A DNA stretch of 64,000 nt. It comes from Burkholderiales bacterium (GTDB lineage Bacteria; Pseudomonadota; Gammaproteobacteria; Burkholderiales; Burkholderiaceae_C). The notes beneath the pieces were generated by a model that saw nothing but the letters and a program-made list of their open reading frames with translations, was not told the origin of the DNA and did not search any database. Where the stretch lies: positions 1 through 64,000 of the forward strand of contig RXJQ01000004.1 of the NCBI GenBank assembly GCA_003963115.1, in the 5' to 3' direction. Of this stretch, positions 54,293 through 63,414 are shown piece after piece. Each line of letters starts with the position of its first letter. Within the stretch, counting starts at the first letter, position 1. The position numbers were made by a program, and so were the translations under genes.

Positions 54293-55159
54293 TCAAAAAG
54301 CGTTGCGGCGCCAGCCTTGCAGCCGGGACTCGATCAGGCGCAGAGTCAATTCGATGAGGATGCCGACTGCCCCGATGGCCAGCATGGCGACGATGACCAT
54401 GTCGATCTGGCTCAGCGAGCGGCTGTAAGCCATCAGAAAGCCCAGCCCTTCGCTGGACGACAACAGTTCCACGAAGACAACCGATAGCCAGGCCTGCATC
54501 ACGCCCTGGCGCAGGCCTGTGAACAAGCTGGGGGCGGTGGCGGGCAGCACGATGCGTGTGATGAGTTGCAAGGTGTCGAACTGGTAGACGCGGCCAACCT
54601 CCAGCAGTGGGCGGGGGATGTTGGCGATGCCATGCAAGGTGCTCAAGGCCACAGGCACCACCACGGCGATCGACACCGCGGTCACCTTGAGCGGTTCCTC
54701 GATGCCCACGAAGATGATGAGCAGCGGGATCCAACCCAGCACCGGCAGCTGTGCCAGCACATCGAAGGTGGGAAAGACATAGGCCTTGAACGTGCGGGAC
54801 AGGCCCATACCAAAGCCCAGCAGCAGGCCGGCCGAGCCACCGATCAACAGGCTCCAGGCCACACGGCTGGCGCTGATCTTGATGTGCCCCAGCAATTCAC
54901 CGCTTTGCAGGACGTCCTTCAAGGATTCCCACACGAAAGCCGGCGGAGGCAGGATCTGCTCGGCTATCCAATGGCGATCGGCTGCCACCCACCACAAGCC
55001 AAACAGAACGAGAGGAAGGATGCTGCCCAGCAGAATCGTGTTGATCAGGCTCAGCAGGAGCTTGCCGGCATGAGGCCAGATCTGACTGGGCACGACCGAC
55101 GCTGGCTGTGTCGATGGGGCGGCAGGAAAGATATTGGGGTCGTCGGTCGATACGGCCAT
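54293..55159 (-). CDS. ABC transporter permease, sulfonate type (first permease)
   Basis: From the ATG at 55159, preceded by GGAG, the protein has 288 residues with an extra hydrophilic N-terminal 30 residues and six membrane helices. The coupling loop (LEVGRVYQFDTLQLITRIVLP near the middle) is of the SsuC/TauC type. It differs clearly from its neighbour at 53474-54280. Homologous pairs of non-identical permeases are uncommon for SsuABC, which usually uses a homodimer. Confidence 0.83.
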   Translation of the reverse strand: MAVSTDDPNIFPAAPSTQPASVVPSQIWPHAGKLLLSLINTILLGSILPLVLFGLWWVAADRHWIAEQILPPPAFVWESLKDVLQSGELLGHIKISASRVAWSLLIGGSAGLLLGFGMGLSRTFKAYVFPTFDVLAQLPVLGWIPLLIIFVGIEEPLKVTAVSIAVVVPVALSTLHGIANIPRPLLEVGRVYQFDTLQLITRIVLPATAPSLFTGLRQGVMQAWLSVVFVELLSSSEGLGFLMAYSRSLSQIDMVIVAMLAIGAVGILIELTLRLIESRLQGWRRNAF

Positions 55160-55240
55160 AAGAGGGCTCCGTGAAAAGCAGGAGACGGACCATGGCAAGG
55201 GAACCATGGTCCGTGACGGTTCAGGTGTTTGACGTGGACA

Positions 55241-56332
55241 TCAACCGCTGAACTTTCCATCTACGCTTTGAGAGGGGAAGTAGTTCTCCAGCTTCAATTC
55301 GCGTAGGGCGTTGTTGAGGTACTTCGGTTCAAGCCAGCCCTCAAAAGGTGTATCGCGCCGCGTGAGGCGGTATTGACGTGTTTCCGCAATCGACTTCTGG
55401 ATCTTGGCCTTGTAGAAATCGTCCAGCAGGGGGCTGTGGCGGGTGCGGAGATCCTTGACGCGATCCCACTCTTTTTTGTTGTCAAGGTAGGCGTTGGTGC
55501 CCGAGCGCGTCCACCATTGATACTGTTGTTCGCGGTTGGCATCTTGCGAGCTCCAGTGTGCGACTTTGACCAGTCGGTTAACCACGCGTTGCACGATATC
55601 TGGATACTGCTGCTCGAATGCCTCACCCACCCACACGGTGCCGGGCGCGTTGATGTTGATGTCATCGTGCACCTCGGCCAAACGTTTGGTGATGCCGCGC
55701 GCTTCCAGACCCCATGGCGTGTCGATGGTGCCGGCGATGTCACCGGTGGCCAGCGACGCACGGCGGTCATCGGCGATTTGGCTGATGATGCGGAAGTCCT
55801 TGTCCGGCTCCGTGAAGCCGTACTTAGCCAAAAAGCGATAGAGCACCAACTGTGTGGCAGTTCCCTTCTGGACCGACAAAATCTTGCCTTTCAGATCCGC
55901 GACCTGCGTTGCTTGCGAGGCCGCAGGCGTCAAGAGGTAGACGTCGCCACCACGGCCAGAGGACGCAATGATCTTGTGCTTGAGGCCGGTGGAGCGGCCC
56001 ACGATCAGGGGCAGGTCGCCGTGGCCGAAGCAGAAGTCCAGCAGGCCATTGGCAAAGGCCTCGTTCAAGGCAGGACCAGCGCCGACGTAGTACTTCCACT
56101 CGATCTTGATGTTGTCGGCCTTGAACTCCTGTTCGAGTTCACCCAGGAACACCACGTTGGCCGTGTAGCCACTGGTTGGCAAGGGGCGTCCGCTCGTGCC
56201 CGCGCCAGGAAAGCCAATGCGGATGGTGGTGGGCTTGGCGCCATCGGCTGCACGGGCGGAAGAGCCTAGTCCGATGAGGGCGGGGGCGGCCAGGCTGCTG
56301 GCCAGGCCCAAGTTGAAGCTACGGCGTTTCAT
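55241..56332 (-). CDS. Periplasmic sulfonate-type substrate-binding protein with Tat-like signal
   Basis: The 363-residue protein begins MKRRSFNLGLASS, a twin-arginine-like signal with a cleavage site near ARAADG (residue 28). The mature part has the two-lobe fold of SsuA/TauA-like binding proteins, with IRIGFPGAG at the start, ANGLLDFCFGHGDLP and IDTPWGLEARG. It captures an organosulfur (or possibly other anionic) ligand for the following two permeases and ATPase. It lies 27 bases after the porin gene, so porin and importer form one operon. Confidence 0.82.
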   Translation of the reverse strand: MKRRSFNLGLASSLAAPALIGLGSSARAADGAKPTTIRIGFPGAGTSGRPLPTSGYTANVVFLGELEQEFKADNIKIEWKYYVGAGPALNEAFANGLLDFCFGHGDLPLIVGRSTGLKHKIIASSGRGGDVYLLTPAASQATQVADLKGKILSVQKGTATQLVLYRFLAKYGFTEPDKDFRIISQIADDRRASLATGDIAGTIDTPWGLEARGITKRLAEVHDDININAPGTVWVGEAFEQQYPDIVQRVVNRLVKVAHWSSQDANREQQYQWWTRSGTNAYLDNKKEWDRVKDLRTRHSPLLDDFYKAKIQKSIAETRQYRLTRRDTPFEGWLEPKYLNNALRELKLENYFPSQSVDGKFSG

Positions 56333-56359
56333 GTTTTCTCCAATATGCAGTGATGCGCT

Positions 56360-58021
56360 TTAGAACGTGGCGTTGAACTGGGCCAGCAGGCCGTTGGTGC
56401 TCTTGGGGCTGAGCGCTGCCGGTGCGACGCCTTGCAGGTCGTAGCGCGTGTGGATGTAGTCGATCTGGAACTTCGTGGTTTCAGCGAAGAAGATGTTCAG
56501 CCCCAAGGTGCTGATGTACTGCTTGCGGTCGCTGTTGAGTGTGCGCAGCACGGCTTCGCTGGCATTGGGGTCCCAGGTATCGAAGCGGAAGAAGGCCTGG
56601 TAGGACTTGGGCCACCAATCATCGAACTTGCCTTGCTGCTTGGAACTATTCAGGAACTGTTCACCCCAGGTGTAGCCAAAGTTGATGTACTGATCGATGC
56701 CGCGCCTGAAGCCATCGGGGTTGGCTGCAGTTGGCGCTGCCAAGGCATCTTTGCCGTAGACCCACTCGTACGAAATCGAATAGGGCAGGTGGGTCCAGTT
56801 GATGTCGAAGCCGGTGCGGTTGCTGTTGCCTTTGCCTGCGGCCGGATACACGGTGTTGTCGGCCGCACCGGTCGAAGGCACCGATGTGCCGCCCAGCGTG
56901 GGGTAGCCGCGGTAGTAGGACGCACCGATCTGCAACTGACGGAACCAGCTTGCATAGTCGACGGGCAGCGTGAAGACCAGGCGGCCAGAAAAATCGCGAT
57001 CCGAGTTGTTATCGCTCTTGTTGGGTCCGCTGCCGTTGAAGAGACCGAACGCATAGGAGAGAAGAGGCGCGCGGTAGTTGTTGGTGTAGTCGACGTAAGG
57101 CTGGAAATCACCAGACACGACCAGGCCGATCTGGCGGTTGTTGAAGCCCAGGCCACTGACATAAGAGGCACCATTGATAACGGGGCGGACTTCGGCATCG
57201 AGTGCCTGTGCGTCCTGCCCGAAGGGCACGATCTGCTGACCCAGGATGACCACACCCAGCGGGTCCTCGGCATTGCCGGTCTGAGGCTGAAAGCTGTACT
57301 TGATGTAGGCATCGGTCAGGTTGAACTGACTGCCATTGGGGTTGGCCTTGCCGGTGGCGTTGTAGGCATTGGCGTTGCTGCCCACATTGGTGGCCGTCAG
57401 GAAGGCAATGCGGTAGTCCAGGTTCTTGCCTTCCTGGTAATCGCGGTAGAGGTTGCCTGTGAAGTTCAGTCCGACAGAGGGGGCGACAAAGCCGTTCTTG
57501 CGTGGCTCCCCTTGCAAGGTGGTGCCGGCAGCTGTCGTTGCGGGCACACCTGGGTTTTGTGTCGCGTATTGCAGGGTGATCGAGCCACCAATCTTGGTGT
57601 TTCGCGTCACGCTGGGGATGTTGCGCTCTTGCAGGCGGGACTGGTCGTACTTGTAGTTCTCAAGGTCTGTGCGCAGGCCCTGGACGTCGGCCTTGGTGGC
57701 GGGCGTCTTGGCGTCGATGGCCTCCTGGCTCTCACCTTCGGCGGGTGTGGGCGTGACCTCGGCCGGCTTGGCCACCTGCTGCTTCTTGAGTTGGACGCGA
57801 AGCTCTTCGACCTGCTTGCGCAACTCATCAAGCCGGGCCTTTTCCAGGGCATCGGCATCCGAGCGCTGTGCGCGCTTGAGGTCTTCGATCTGCTTGCGAA
57901 GTTCGTCGACGGTTCCTTTCAGCGCCTTGACTTCATTGCTTGGCTCTGCTGCCTGAGCCGCCGCACCCGAGAGGGCGAGCAGCACGGCACCGGCCAGCGC
58001 TGTTGTTTTGAATGAATGCAC
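56360..58021 (-). CDS. Outer membrane porin with N-terminal coiled coil
   Basis: The 553-residue protein has a signal peptide ending at AQAAEP (about residue 25). Residues 30-90 form a Glu/Lys/Leu-rich coiled coil, and a Pro-rich spacer follows. The remaining 400 residues alternate in the way of a beta-barrel (Porin O/P or DcaP-like) and end in Phe, as outer membrane proteins do. The coiled coil probably trimerises the barrel and reaches into the periplasm, as in DcaP. As first gene of the sigma-54-controlled operon it should admit the ligand taken up by the adjacent ABC importer. Confidence 0.8.
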   Translation of the reverse strand: MHSFKTTALAGAVLLALSGAAAQAAEPSNEVKALKGTVDELRKQIEDLKRAQRSDADALEKARLDELRKQVEELRVQLKKQQVAKPAEVTPTPAEGESQEAIDAKTPATKADVQGLRTDLENYKYDQSRLQERNIPSVTRNTKIGGSITLQYATQNPGVPATTAAGTTLQGEPRKNGFVAPSVGLNFTGNLYRDYQEGKNLDYRIAFLTATNVGSNANAYNATGKANPNGSQFNLTDAYIKYSFQPQTGNAEDPLGVVILGQQIVPFGQDAQALDAEVRPVINGASYVSGLGFNNRQIGLVVSGDFQPYVDYTNNYRAPLLSYAFGLFNGSGPNKSDNNSDRDFSGRLVFTLPVDYASWFRQLQIGASYYRGYPTLGGTSVPSTGAADNTVYPAAGKGNSNRTGFDINWTHLPYSISYEWVYGKDALAAPTAANPDGFRRGIDQYINFGYTWGEQFLNSSKQQGKFDDWWPKSYQAFFRFDTWDPNASEAVLRTLNSDRKQYISTLGLNIFFAETTKFQIDYIHTRYDLQGVAPAALSPKSTNGLLAQFNATF

Positions 58022-58073
58022 CTTGCTAACTCCTGTTGGCTGCGAATGAATATTTGAATGTGGCCGGCCAGGT

Positions 58074-58089
58074 TGCAGGAGTTGTGCCA
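58074..58089 (-). promoter_or_regulatory. Sigma-54 promoter of the porin/ABC operon
   Basis: On the minus strand the segment reads TGGCACAACTCCTGCA. The -24 TGGCAC is perfect and the -12 has the essential GC with correct spacing (consensus TGGCAC-N5-TTGCA, one mismatch). Transcription would start near 58063, giving a leader of about 40 bases before the porin start. Confidence 0.7.
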
Positions 58090-58302
58090 GCTTTTTTGTT
58101 TGGTTTATGGTGGTTTTTAATTTGTTTTTGTTTGGTGGTGTTGGGTTTCACGCAGTCTGCTGTTGATATTTGATCAGTTGCTGTGGATTGCTTTTTGATT
58201 GTGTCTTTATCTGCTTTTCTGATTTGCATATGAACTCAAAAAATATTCAATTTAATCAATGACTTGACGTGATTTTTTGGATGGGTTTTTTTGAGGCGCT
58301 GT

Positions 58303-58318
58303 TGGCACGATAGTTGCC
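58303..58318 (+). promoter_or_regulatory. Sigma-54 promoter of the DUF1549-DUF1501-cytochrome operon
   Basis: TGGCACGATAGTTGCC matches the sigma-54 consensus TGGCACG-N4-TTGC exactly, with GG at -24 and GC at -12. The start point should be near 58329, about 120 bases before the first gene. Confidence 0.82.
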
Positions 58319-58449
58319 ATATGTCACCCGCCGCTGCGATCTGTTGAAAACGGATTGTGGCCTGATCAGGTATGGGGTCGGGTAAACAGGTCGATGCAAA
58401 TGGAGTAAGTAAATGAGAAAAACGCTGGATGCATTTGGGGTTCATCAAT

Positions 58450-60804
58450 ATGAATAAAACTCTCTATATATATTTGGCGCTGGGTTCGCTGGCGGTTTCC
58501 GCATGGGCTGCGGACGTGAAACCCGCGGCGGACAGCAAGCCGGCTGAAACCAAGGTGGCGCCAGCTGCCAAGGGTTGGTCGCCCTATCAGGCGGTGAAGG
58601 CGCCCGATCAGCCGGCCGTCAAGCAAAAGGCCTGGGTGCGTACACCTGTAGATGGCTTCGTGCTGGCGCAGATCGAAGCCAAGGGCCTGAAGCCTTCACC
58701 CGAGACCGACCGTGCGACCTTCATCCGCCGTGCCACGTTGGACGCCTGGGGCCTGCTGCCCACACCAGAAGAGATCAAGGCCTTTGTCAACGACAAGTCG
58801 CCCAAGGCTTATGAGAACCTGGTGGACCGCTTGCTGGCCTCGCATCACTTCGGTGAGCGTCAGGCCCGCCGCTGGCTGGATGTGGCGCGCTACGCCGACA
58901 GCTCCGGCTTCCAGAACGACAACACGCGGGCCAACAACTGGCGCTATCGCGATTACGTGATCAATGCCTTCAACCAGGACAAGCCTTTCAACCGCTTTGT
59001 TCAAGAGCAGATCGCGGGCGACGAGCTCTTCCCTGATAGCCAGGAAGCCAAGATCGCCACGGGCTTCTTGGCCGGCTACCCCGACAACGCCAACTCGCGT
59101 GACCTGGTGCAGCGCAAGTACCAGATCGAAACCGACATGACCGATCTGGTCGGGGAAACACTGCTGGGCACCACCATCGGTTGCGCGCGCTGCCACAACC
59201 ACAAGCAGGACCGCATCAGCCAGAAGGAATACTTCCAGCTGCAGGCCTACTTCGCCAACACCAGCTTCGATGAAAAGGCGCCGCTGGCCAAGGGCACCGA
59301 AACCGCCTGGGACCAGGACTTCGAGAAGCAGCAGGCTGCCTACAACGAGGCCACCAAGGACATCCGTGCCAAGCAGAAGGCCATTCTGGACAGCGTGCGC
59401 GAGAAGGGTCGCAAGTACCACAACGAACGCTACCTGACCGACAGCCGCGACGCCATCTTCAAACCCAAGGAGCAATGGACGCCCCTGGACCGCTGGGTGA
59501 ACTTCCGCAAGGACACCGTGGCCACGGAGCAGGACATCGTGGCCTATCTGCGGGAGACTGGTCAGGAAAAGGAGCGCACCGAGTACGACCCTGCCAATGC
59601 AGACAAGCTCAAGGAATACGAAGCGCTGGCCAAGGAGTTGAAGAAGTTCGACAAGCTCAAGCCTGAGCGTGGCTCGCGCTGGATCACGACCGCGACCGAG
59701 CTGGGCGCTGATGCGCCCCCGACCTTCGTGCGCTTTGGCGGCATCCACGAGCGCCCGCTGGATGAAGTGCAGCCTGGCATCCCGGCGTTGTGGGGCGGCA
59801 AGGACCTGCAATTGCCCATCACGCCGACGGCCAAGTCATCGGGCCGCCGCAGCGCGCTGGCCGCCTGGTTGACCAGCGACAGCAACCCGCTGACGGCCCG
59901 TGTCTATGTGAACCGCGTGTGGAGCCAGTACTTCGACAAGGGCGTCATTGCGACGCTGCAGGACTTCGGTCGTGCAGGCGCCAAGCCGACCAATCCGGAA
60001 CTGCTCGATTACCTGGCCGCCAGCTTTGTGAAGAATGGCTGGGACGTCAAGAAGCTGCACCGCGAGATCCTGCTGTCCAGCGTCTACCGGCAGTCCTCGA
60101 ACGAGCGTGCGGACGTGATCAAGGCTGACCCGGAGAACAAGCTGCTGGCCGTGTACCCACGCAAGCGCCTGGAGGCCGAAGAGATCCGCGACTCGCTGCT
60201 GTATGCATCGGGCTTGCTGGTGGACAAGGTGGGTGGTCCTGCCGTGTACCCGCCCATCCTCAAGGCTGGCAACGACATCGGCAAGTCGCAGGACTTCCAG
60301 GGCAACCGCGCCTGGACCGTGTCGGACAACAAGGAAGACTGGTACCGCCGCAGCATCTACATCTTCAGCCGCCGCAGCTTCCCGTATCCGGTCACGCAGA
60401 ACTTCGACCCGGCCGATCCGAGCAAGCCGCATCACAAACGCGATGTGACCACGACGCCGCTGCAAGCCCTGACCCTGTTCAACAGCGATGTGGTGTTCGA
60501 GTGGTCTCAAGCGCTGGCAGGCCGCGTGATCAACGAGGCGGGCAACGATCAGAACGCGCAGATCAACAAGCTCTACGAGATCCTGTTCGCACGTCATCCG
60601 GACAAGGCTGAGCTGGCCGCGCTCAAGGACTTCCTGGGCAATGAGCAAAGCGTGATCAAGCAGAAGGCTGCCACGGGCAAGTTCGAAGTGGCCATCCCGC
60701 AAGGCTTGAAGGACACGAGCAACTTCGACCCGATCAAGTCGGCGGCTTTCGTGGACCTGGTGCACACCGTGGCCAACTCCAACGACTTTGCCTATCGCTT
60801 CTGA
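58450..60804 (+). CDS. DUF1549/DUF1553 (PSCyt2-PSD1) protein with CxxCH motif
   Basis: The start at 58450 gives a proper signal peptide (MNKTLYIYLALGSLAVSAWA) and 784 residues; an ATG at 58429 is in frame. Residues 65-270 are the DUF1549 domain and contain GCARCHNHKQDRISQKEYF, with a CxxCH (245-249) that could bind heme c. The C-terminal half is DUF1553 (RSALAAWLTSDSNPLTARVYVNRVW onward). This pair is abundant in Planctomycetes, where the proteins usually also carry an N-terminal cytochrome domain. Here that domain is missing, and two small c-type cytochromes are encoded downstream instead. Function of the family is unknown; export to the periplasm is clear. Confidence 0.85.
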   Translation: MNKTLYIYLALGSLAVSAWAADVKPAADSKPAETKVAPAAKGWSPYQAVKAPDQPAVKQKAWVRTPVDGFVLAQIEAKGLKPSPETDRATFIRRATLDAWGLLPTPEEIKAFVNDKSPKAYENLVDRLLASHHFGERQARRWLDVARYADSSGFQNDNTRANNWRYRDYVINAFNQDKPFNRFVQEQIAGDELFPDSQEAKIATGFLAGYPDNANSRDLVQRKYQIETDMTDLVGETLLGTTIGCARCHNHKQDRISQKEYFQLQAYFANTSFDEKAPLAKGTETAWDQDFEKQQAAYNEATKDIRAKQKAILDSVREKGRKYHNERYLTDSRDAIFKPKEQWTPLDRWVNFRKDTVATEQDIVAYLRETGQEKERTEYDPANADKLKEYEALAKELKKFDKLKPERGSRWITTATELGADAPPTFVRFGGIHERPLDEVQPGIPALWGGKDLQLPITPTAKSSGRRSALAAWLTSDSNPLTARVYVNRVWSQYFDKGVIATLQDFGRAGAKPTNPELLDYLAASFVKNGWDVKKLHREILLSSVYRQSSNERADVIKADPENKLLAVYPRKRLEAEEIRDSLLYASGLLVDKVGGPAVYPPILKAGNDIGKSQDFQGNRAWTVSDNKEDWYRRSIYIFSRRSFPYPVTQNFDPADPSKPHHKRDVTTTPLQALTLFNSDVVFEWSQALAGRVINEAGNDQNAQINKLYEILFARHPDKAELAALKDFLGNEQSVIKQKAATGKFEVAIPQGLKDTSNFDPIKSAAFVDLVHTVANSNDFAYRF

Positions 60805-60842
60805 AGCCAACCCACAACCGTCATCAACACAAGGACAACATC

Positions 60843-62294
60843 ATGAGCAACGATTCACGTCGCGAGTTTCTTCGCCACACCGGTGCGGGCGTGGGTGGCG
60901 CCGCACTGAGCGGTTTCATTCCCGGCATTGGCCATGTCCAAGCAGCCTCGGCCGCCGAGCTGGTGGACCCTCTGGCCCCCAAGGCGCCGCACTTTCCGGC
61001 CAAGATCAAGTCGGTGATCTGGCTGCATCAGAACGGCGCACCCAGCACGCTGGACCTCTATGACTACAAGCCCGAGCTGGTCAAGCTGGCTGGGCAAGAC
61101 ATTCCTGCGTCCTTCCTCAAGGGCATCAAGACCAGCACGCAGGGTGGCGTGGGCAAGCTGTTCGTGTCGCCCAAGCGCAGCTGGAAGCAGTATGGCGAAA
61201 GCGGCGCCTGGTTCTCTGACCTGCTGCCCAACCTGGCTCAGCAAGCCGACAAGATGACCTTCATCAAGTCGAGCACGACGGTGGGCGCCACGCACGACAT
61301 CTCCATCCTCAAGCTCAATACCGGCGACCTGAACCCGGGCCGCCCCTCCCTGGGCGCCTGGATCACGTATGCGCTGGGTTCGGCCAACCCCGATCTGCCG
61401 CCCTATGTGGTGATGTACAACGGCGACCGCGAGCCGCAGGCTGGCTCGGTGAACTGGAGCTCGGGCTTCCTGCCTGCGGTGTACCAGGGCACGGCTTTCC
61501 GTCCCGGTCCATCGCCCATTCTCTACCTGGACCGCCCTGAGGTCCGTACCGCACAGCAGCAGCGCGCCGAGCTGGATTTGCTCAAGCGCCTGAACGCCCT
61601 GGGTGCCCAGCACCATCCGAGCGACACGGAATTACGCGCCCGCATCCAGTCGTATGAGCTGGCAGACCGCATGCAGGCCGCCGCGCCAGCTGCCGTGGAC
61701 ATCAGCAAGGAAAGCGATGCCACCAAGGCGCTCTATGGCATCGACGACAAGACCAGCCAGAGCTACGGCGAGGTGCTGCTGCGTGCACGCCGCCTGGTCG
61801 AGCATGGTGTGCGCTTCATCCAGGTGGTGTCGGGCTTCCCTGAAGGTGCCGATCAAGACCGTCAGAGCTGGGATGCCCACAACGACCTGGAGAAGAACCA
61901 CGGCCTGATGGCCAAGATGGTGGACAAGCCCATTGCCGGCTTGCTGCACGACCTCAAGGAACGTGGCCTGCTGGACACGACCTTGGTGGTGTGGACGTCC
62001 GAGTTCGGCCGTACCTCCTATGGCCAGAGCGGCAATGGGCGCGACCACAACCCCTGGGGCTACACCCAGTGGCTGGCCGGCGGTGGCCTGAAGGCCGGCT
62101 TCACTTACGGCGAAACCGATGAGGTGGGGCTGCAAGTGGCCGACAAGGACAAGTCCGTGGACACCTATGACCTGCACGCCACGGTCCTGCAACTGCTGGG
62201 CCTGGATCACCTCAAGACCACCTTCCTCAACAGCGGCCGTTCGGAGCGTCCGACCGTGGTGTACGGCAAGGTCATCAAGGACATCCTGGCCTGA
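60843..62294 (+). CDS. DUF1501 protein with Tat signal
   Basis: The 483-residue protein starts with a twin-arginine signal (SRREFLRHTGAG) after an AAGGA ribosome binding site. The DUF1501 domain belongs to the alkaline-phosphatase/sulfatase-like fold. Visible segments are IWLHQNGAPSTLDLYDYKP, SWDAHNDLEKNH, VVWTSEFGRTSYGQSGNGRDHNPWGY and DLHATVLQLLGLDH, the last two supplying the metal-binding Asp/His residues expected of this fold. A folded, metal-loaded export via Tat fits. With DUF1549/DUF1553 it forms the standard planctomycete-style pair. A hydrolytic role on a sulfur or phosphate ester is possible but unproven. Confidence 0.85.
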   Translation: MSNDSRREFLRHTGAGVGGAALSGFIPGIGHVQAASAAELVDPLAPKAPHFPAKIKSVIWLHQNGAPSTLDLYDYKPELVKLAGQDIPASFLKGIKTSTQGGVGKLFVSPKRSWKQYGESGAWFSDLLPNLAQQADKMTFIKSSTTVGATHDISILKLNTGDLNPGRPSLGAWITYALGSANPDLPPYVVMYNGDREPQAGSVNWSSGFLPAVYQGTAFRPGPSPILYLDRPEVRTAQQQRAELDLLKRLNALGAQHHPSDTELRARIQSYELADRMQAAAPAAVDISKESDATKALYGIDDKTSQSYGEVLLRARRLVEHGVRFIQVVSGFPEGADQDRQSWDAHNDLEKNHGLMAKMVDKPIAGLLHDLKERGLLDTTLVVWTSEFGRTSYGQSGNGRDHNPWGYTQWLAGGGLKAGFTYGETDEVGLQVADKDKSVDTYDLHATVLQLLGLDHLKTTFLNSGRSERPTVVYGKVIKDILA

Positions 62295-62296
62295 CG

Positions 62297-62680
62297 ATGC
62301 AAAGATTGACCGTAGTGCTGGCTGCAGCCTTGGTCCTCGTCGGTGGCGTGGTTCGCGCCGCCGACGGTGAACTGGACATGGACCTGATGCAGACCATTGA
62401 GGACACCAACAAGAGCCTGGCTTCCAACATCGCCACTCAGAACGGAGCAGGGAGTACAGCCGATGCCAAAGAGTTGCAGGAGTTGTTCGGCAAGGTCGAG
62501 GCCCACTTCGTGGCCAAGGGCGGTGCCGACGATGCCGTGGACCTCTCCCGCAAGAGCAAGGATCTGGCGGGTGCCATCTTGAAGTCCGTGGCGGAGAAGA
62601 ACTTCGACTCGGCTTCGGAATCGGCCACCACGCTGTCGCGCACATGCAGAACCTGCCACACCTTCTACAAGAAATCCTGA
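62297..62680 (+). CDS. Small c-type cytochrome with C-terminal heme (cytochrome c'-like)
   Basis: The 127-residue protein starts two bases after the DUF1501 stop codon. It has a signal peptide (cleavage near VRAAD) and a mainly helical body. One CxxCH heme site lies at the extreme C-terminus (CRTCHTFYKKS), the placement of class II cytochromes c'. It is a periplasmic electron carrier or gas-binding heme protein, presumably working with the two large proteins encoded just upstream. Its stop codon overlaps the next start codon. Confidence 0.83.
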   Translation: MQRLTVVLAAALVLVGGVVRAADGELDMDLMQTIEDTNKSLASNIATQNGAGSTADAKELQELFGKVEAHFVAKGGADDAVDLSRKSKDLAGAILKSVAEKNFDSASESATTLSRTCRTCHTFYKKS

Positions 62681-63384
62681 TGAGAGGGCGCATCACCGTG
62701 TTGGCATCCACCCTGATCCTTTCCTTTGCCACAGCAGCCCCCGCGGGCGGTGTTGCCAGTGGCAAGGCTCGTGAGGTGGCGCCCAAGCAGGCCAAGGTGC
62801 CGGCGCAGGCCTTGCCTAGCGGCAATCCCGTGCTGGGCAAGGAGAAGGCCGAGAGCGAGCGCTGCTTCGAGTGCCATGGCGAGAACGGCCAGGGCGTGGT
62901 GCAGGGCAGCAATGGCATAGAGAACAAATTCGCCAAGCTGGCGGGGCAGTTGCCGACCTACATCCTCAAGCAGATCCAGGACTTCCGCTCAGGGGCACGC
63001 AAGCATGACCAGATGGCCATCGTGGCGCGCAATGTGTCGGACGACGACGTGCGTGACATCGCGGCCTACTTCGCAGCCCTGCCGCGCATGAGTGGGCAGG
63101 ACGGTGATCTGCACCAACTGGGCAAGGAACTGTTCGAGCAGGGCGATGCAGCGAGAGGCGTGCTGGCCTGCGTCAGTTGCCATGGCGACAAGGGCAAGGG
63201 CTTGGCCAGCCAGCCGCTTGCTCCCCTCATCGGTGGGCAGGAGTGGCATTACCTGGACAGGCAACTGCGTGACTGGCGCGCGAGTGAACGCCGCAACAGC
63301 CAGGACGGTTCGATGAACAAGGTCACCCGAGAGTTGACCGACAAGGAAATTGAAGCGCTGGCGGATTACCTGACCGGCATCTGA
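62680..63384 (+). CDS. Diheme cytochrome c, c4-like
   Basis: The start at 62680 overlaps the previous stop codon (TGATG), giving 234 residues with a signal peptide. Two class I cytochrome domains follow: heme motifs CFECHGENG and CVSCHGDKG, each trailed by a short domain with a candidate Met ligand (MAIVARN and the SMNKV region). The architecture is that of cytochrome c4, which delivers electrons to terminal oxidases or accepts them from periplasmic dehydrogenases. In this operon it likely takes electrons from the upstream proteins. Confidence 0.87.
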   Translation: MRGRITVLASTLILSFATAAPAGGVASGKAREVAPKQAKVPAQALPSGNPVLGKEKAESERCFECHGENGQGVVQGSNGIENKFAKLAGQLPTYILKQIQDFRSGARKHDQMAIVARNVSDDDVRDIAAYFAALPRMSGQDGDLHQLGKELFEQGDAARGVLACVSCHGDKGKGLASQPLAPLIGGQEWHYLDRQLRDWRASERRNSQDGSMNKVTRELTDKEIEALADYLTGI

Positions 63385-63414
63385 TCAAGCACAACGAGGT
63401 TTGGAGAACAAGCA

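Larger units (their letters stand above)
58022..58449. other. Divergent AT-rich control region
   Basis: The gap between porin and the DUF1549/DUF1553 gene is conspicuously AT-rich and holds a sigma-54 promoter pointing each way (58074-58089 and 58303-58318). The roughly 210 bases between them are the natural place for enhancer sites of the SfnR-like activator, though I could not define a clear inverted repeat there. Confidence 0.6.
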
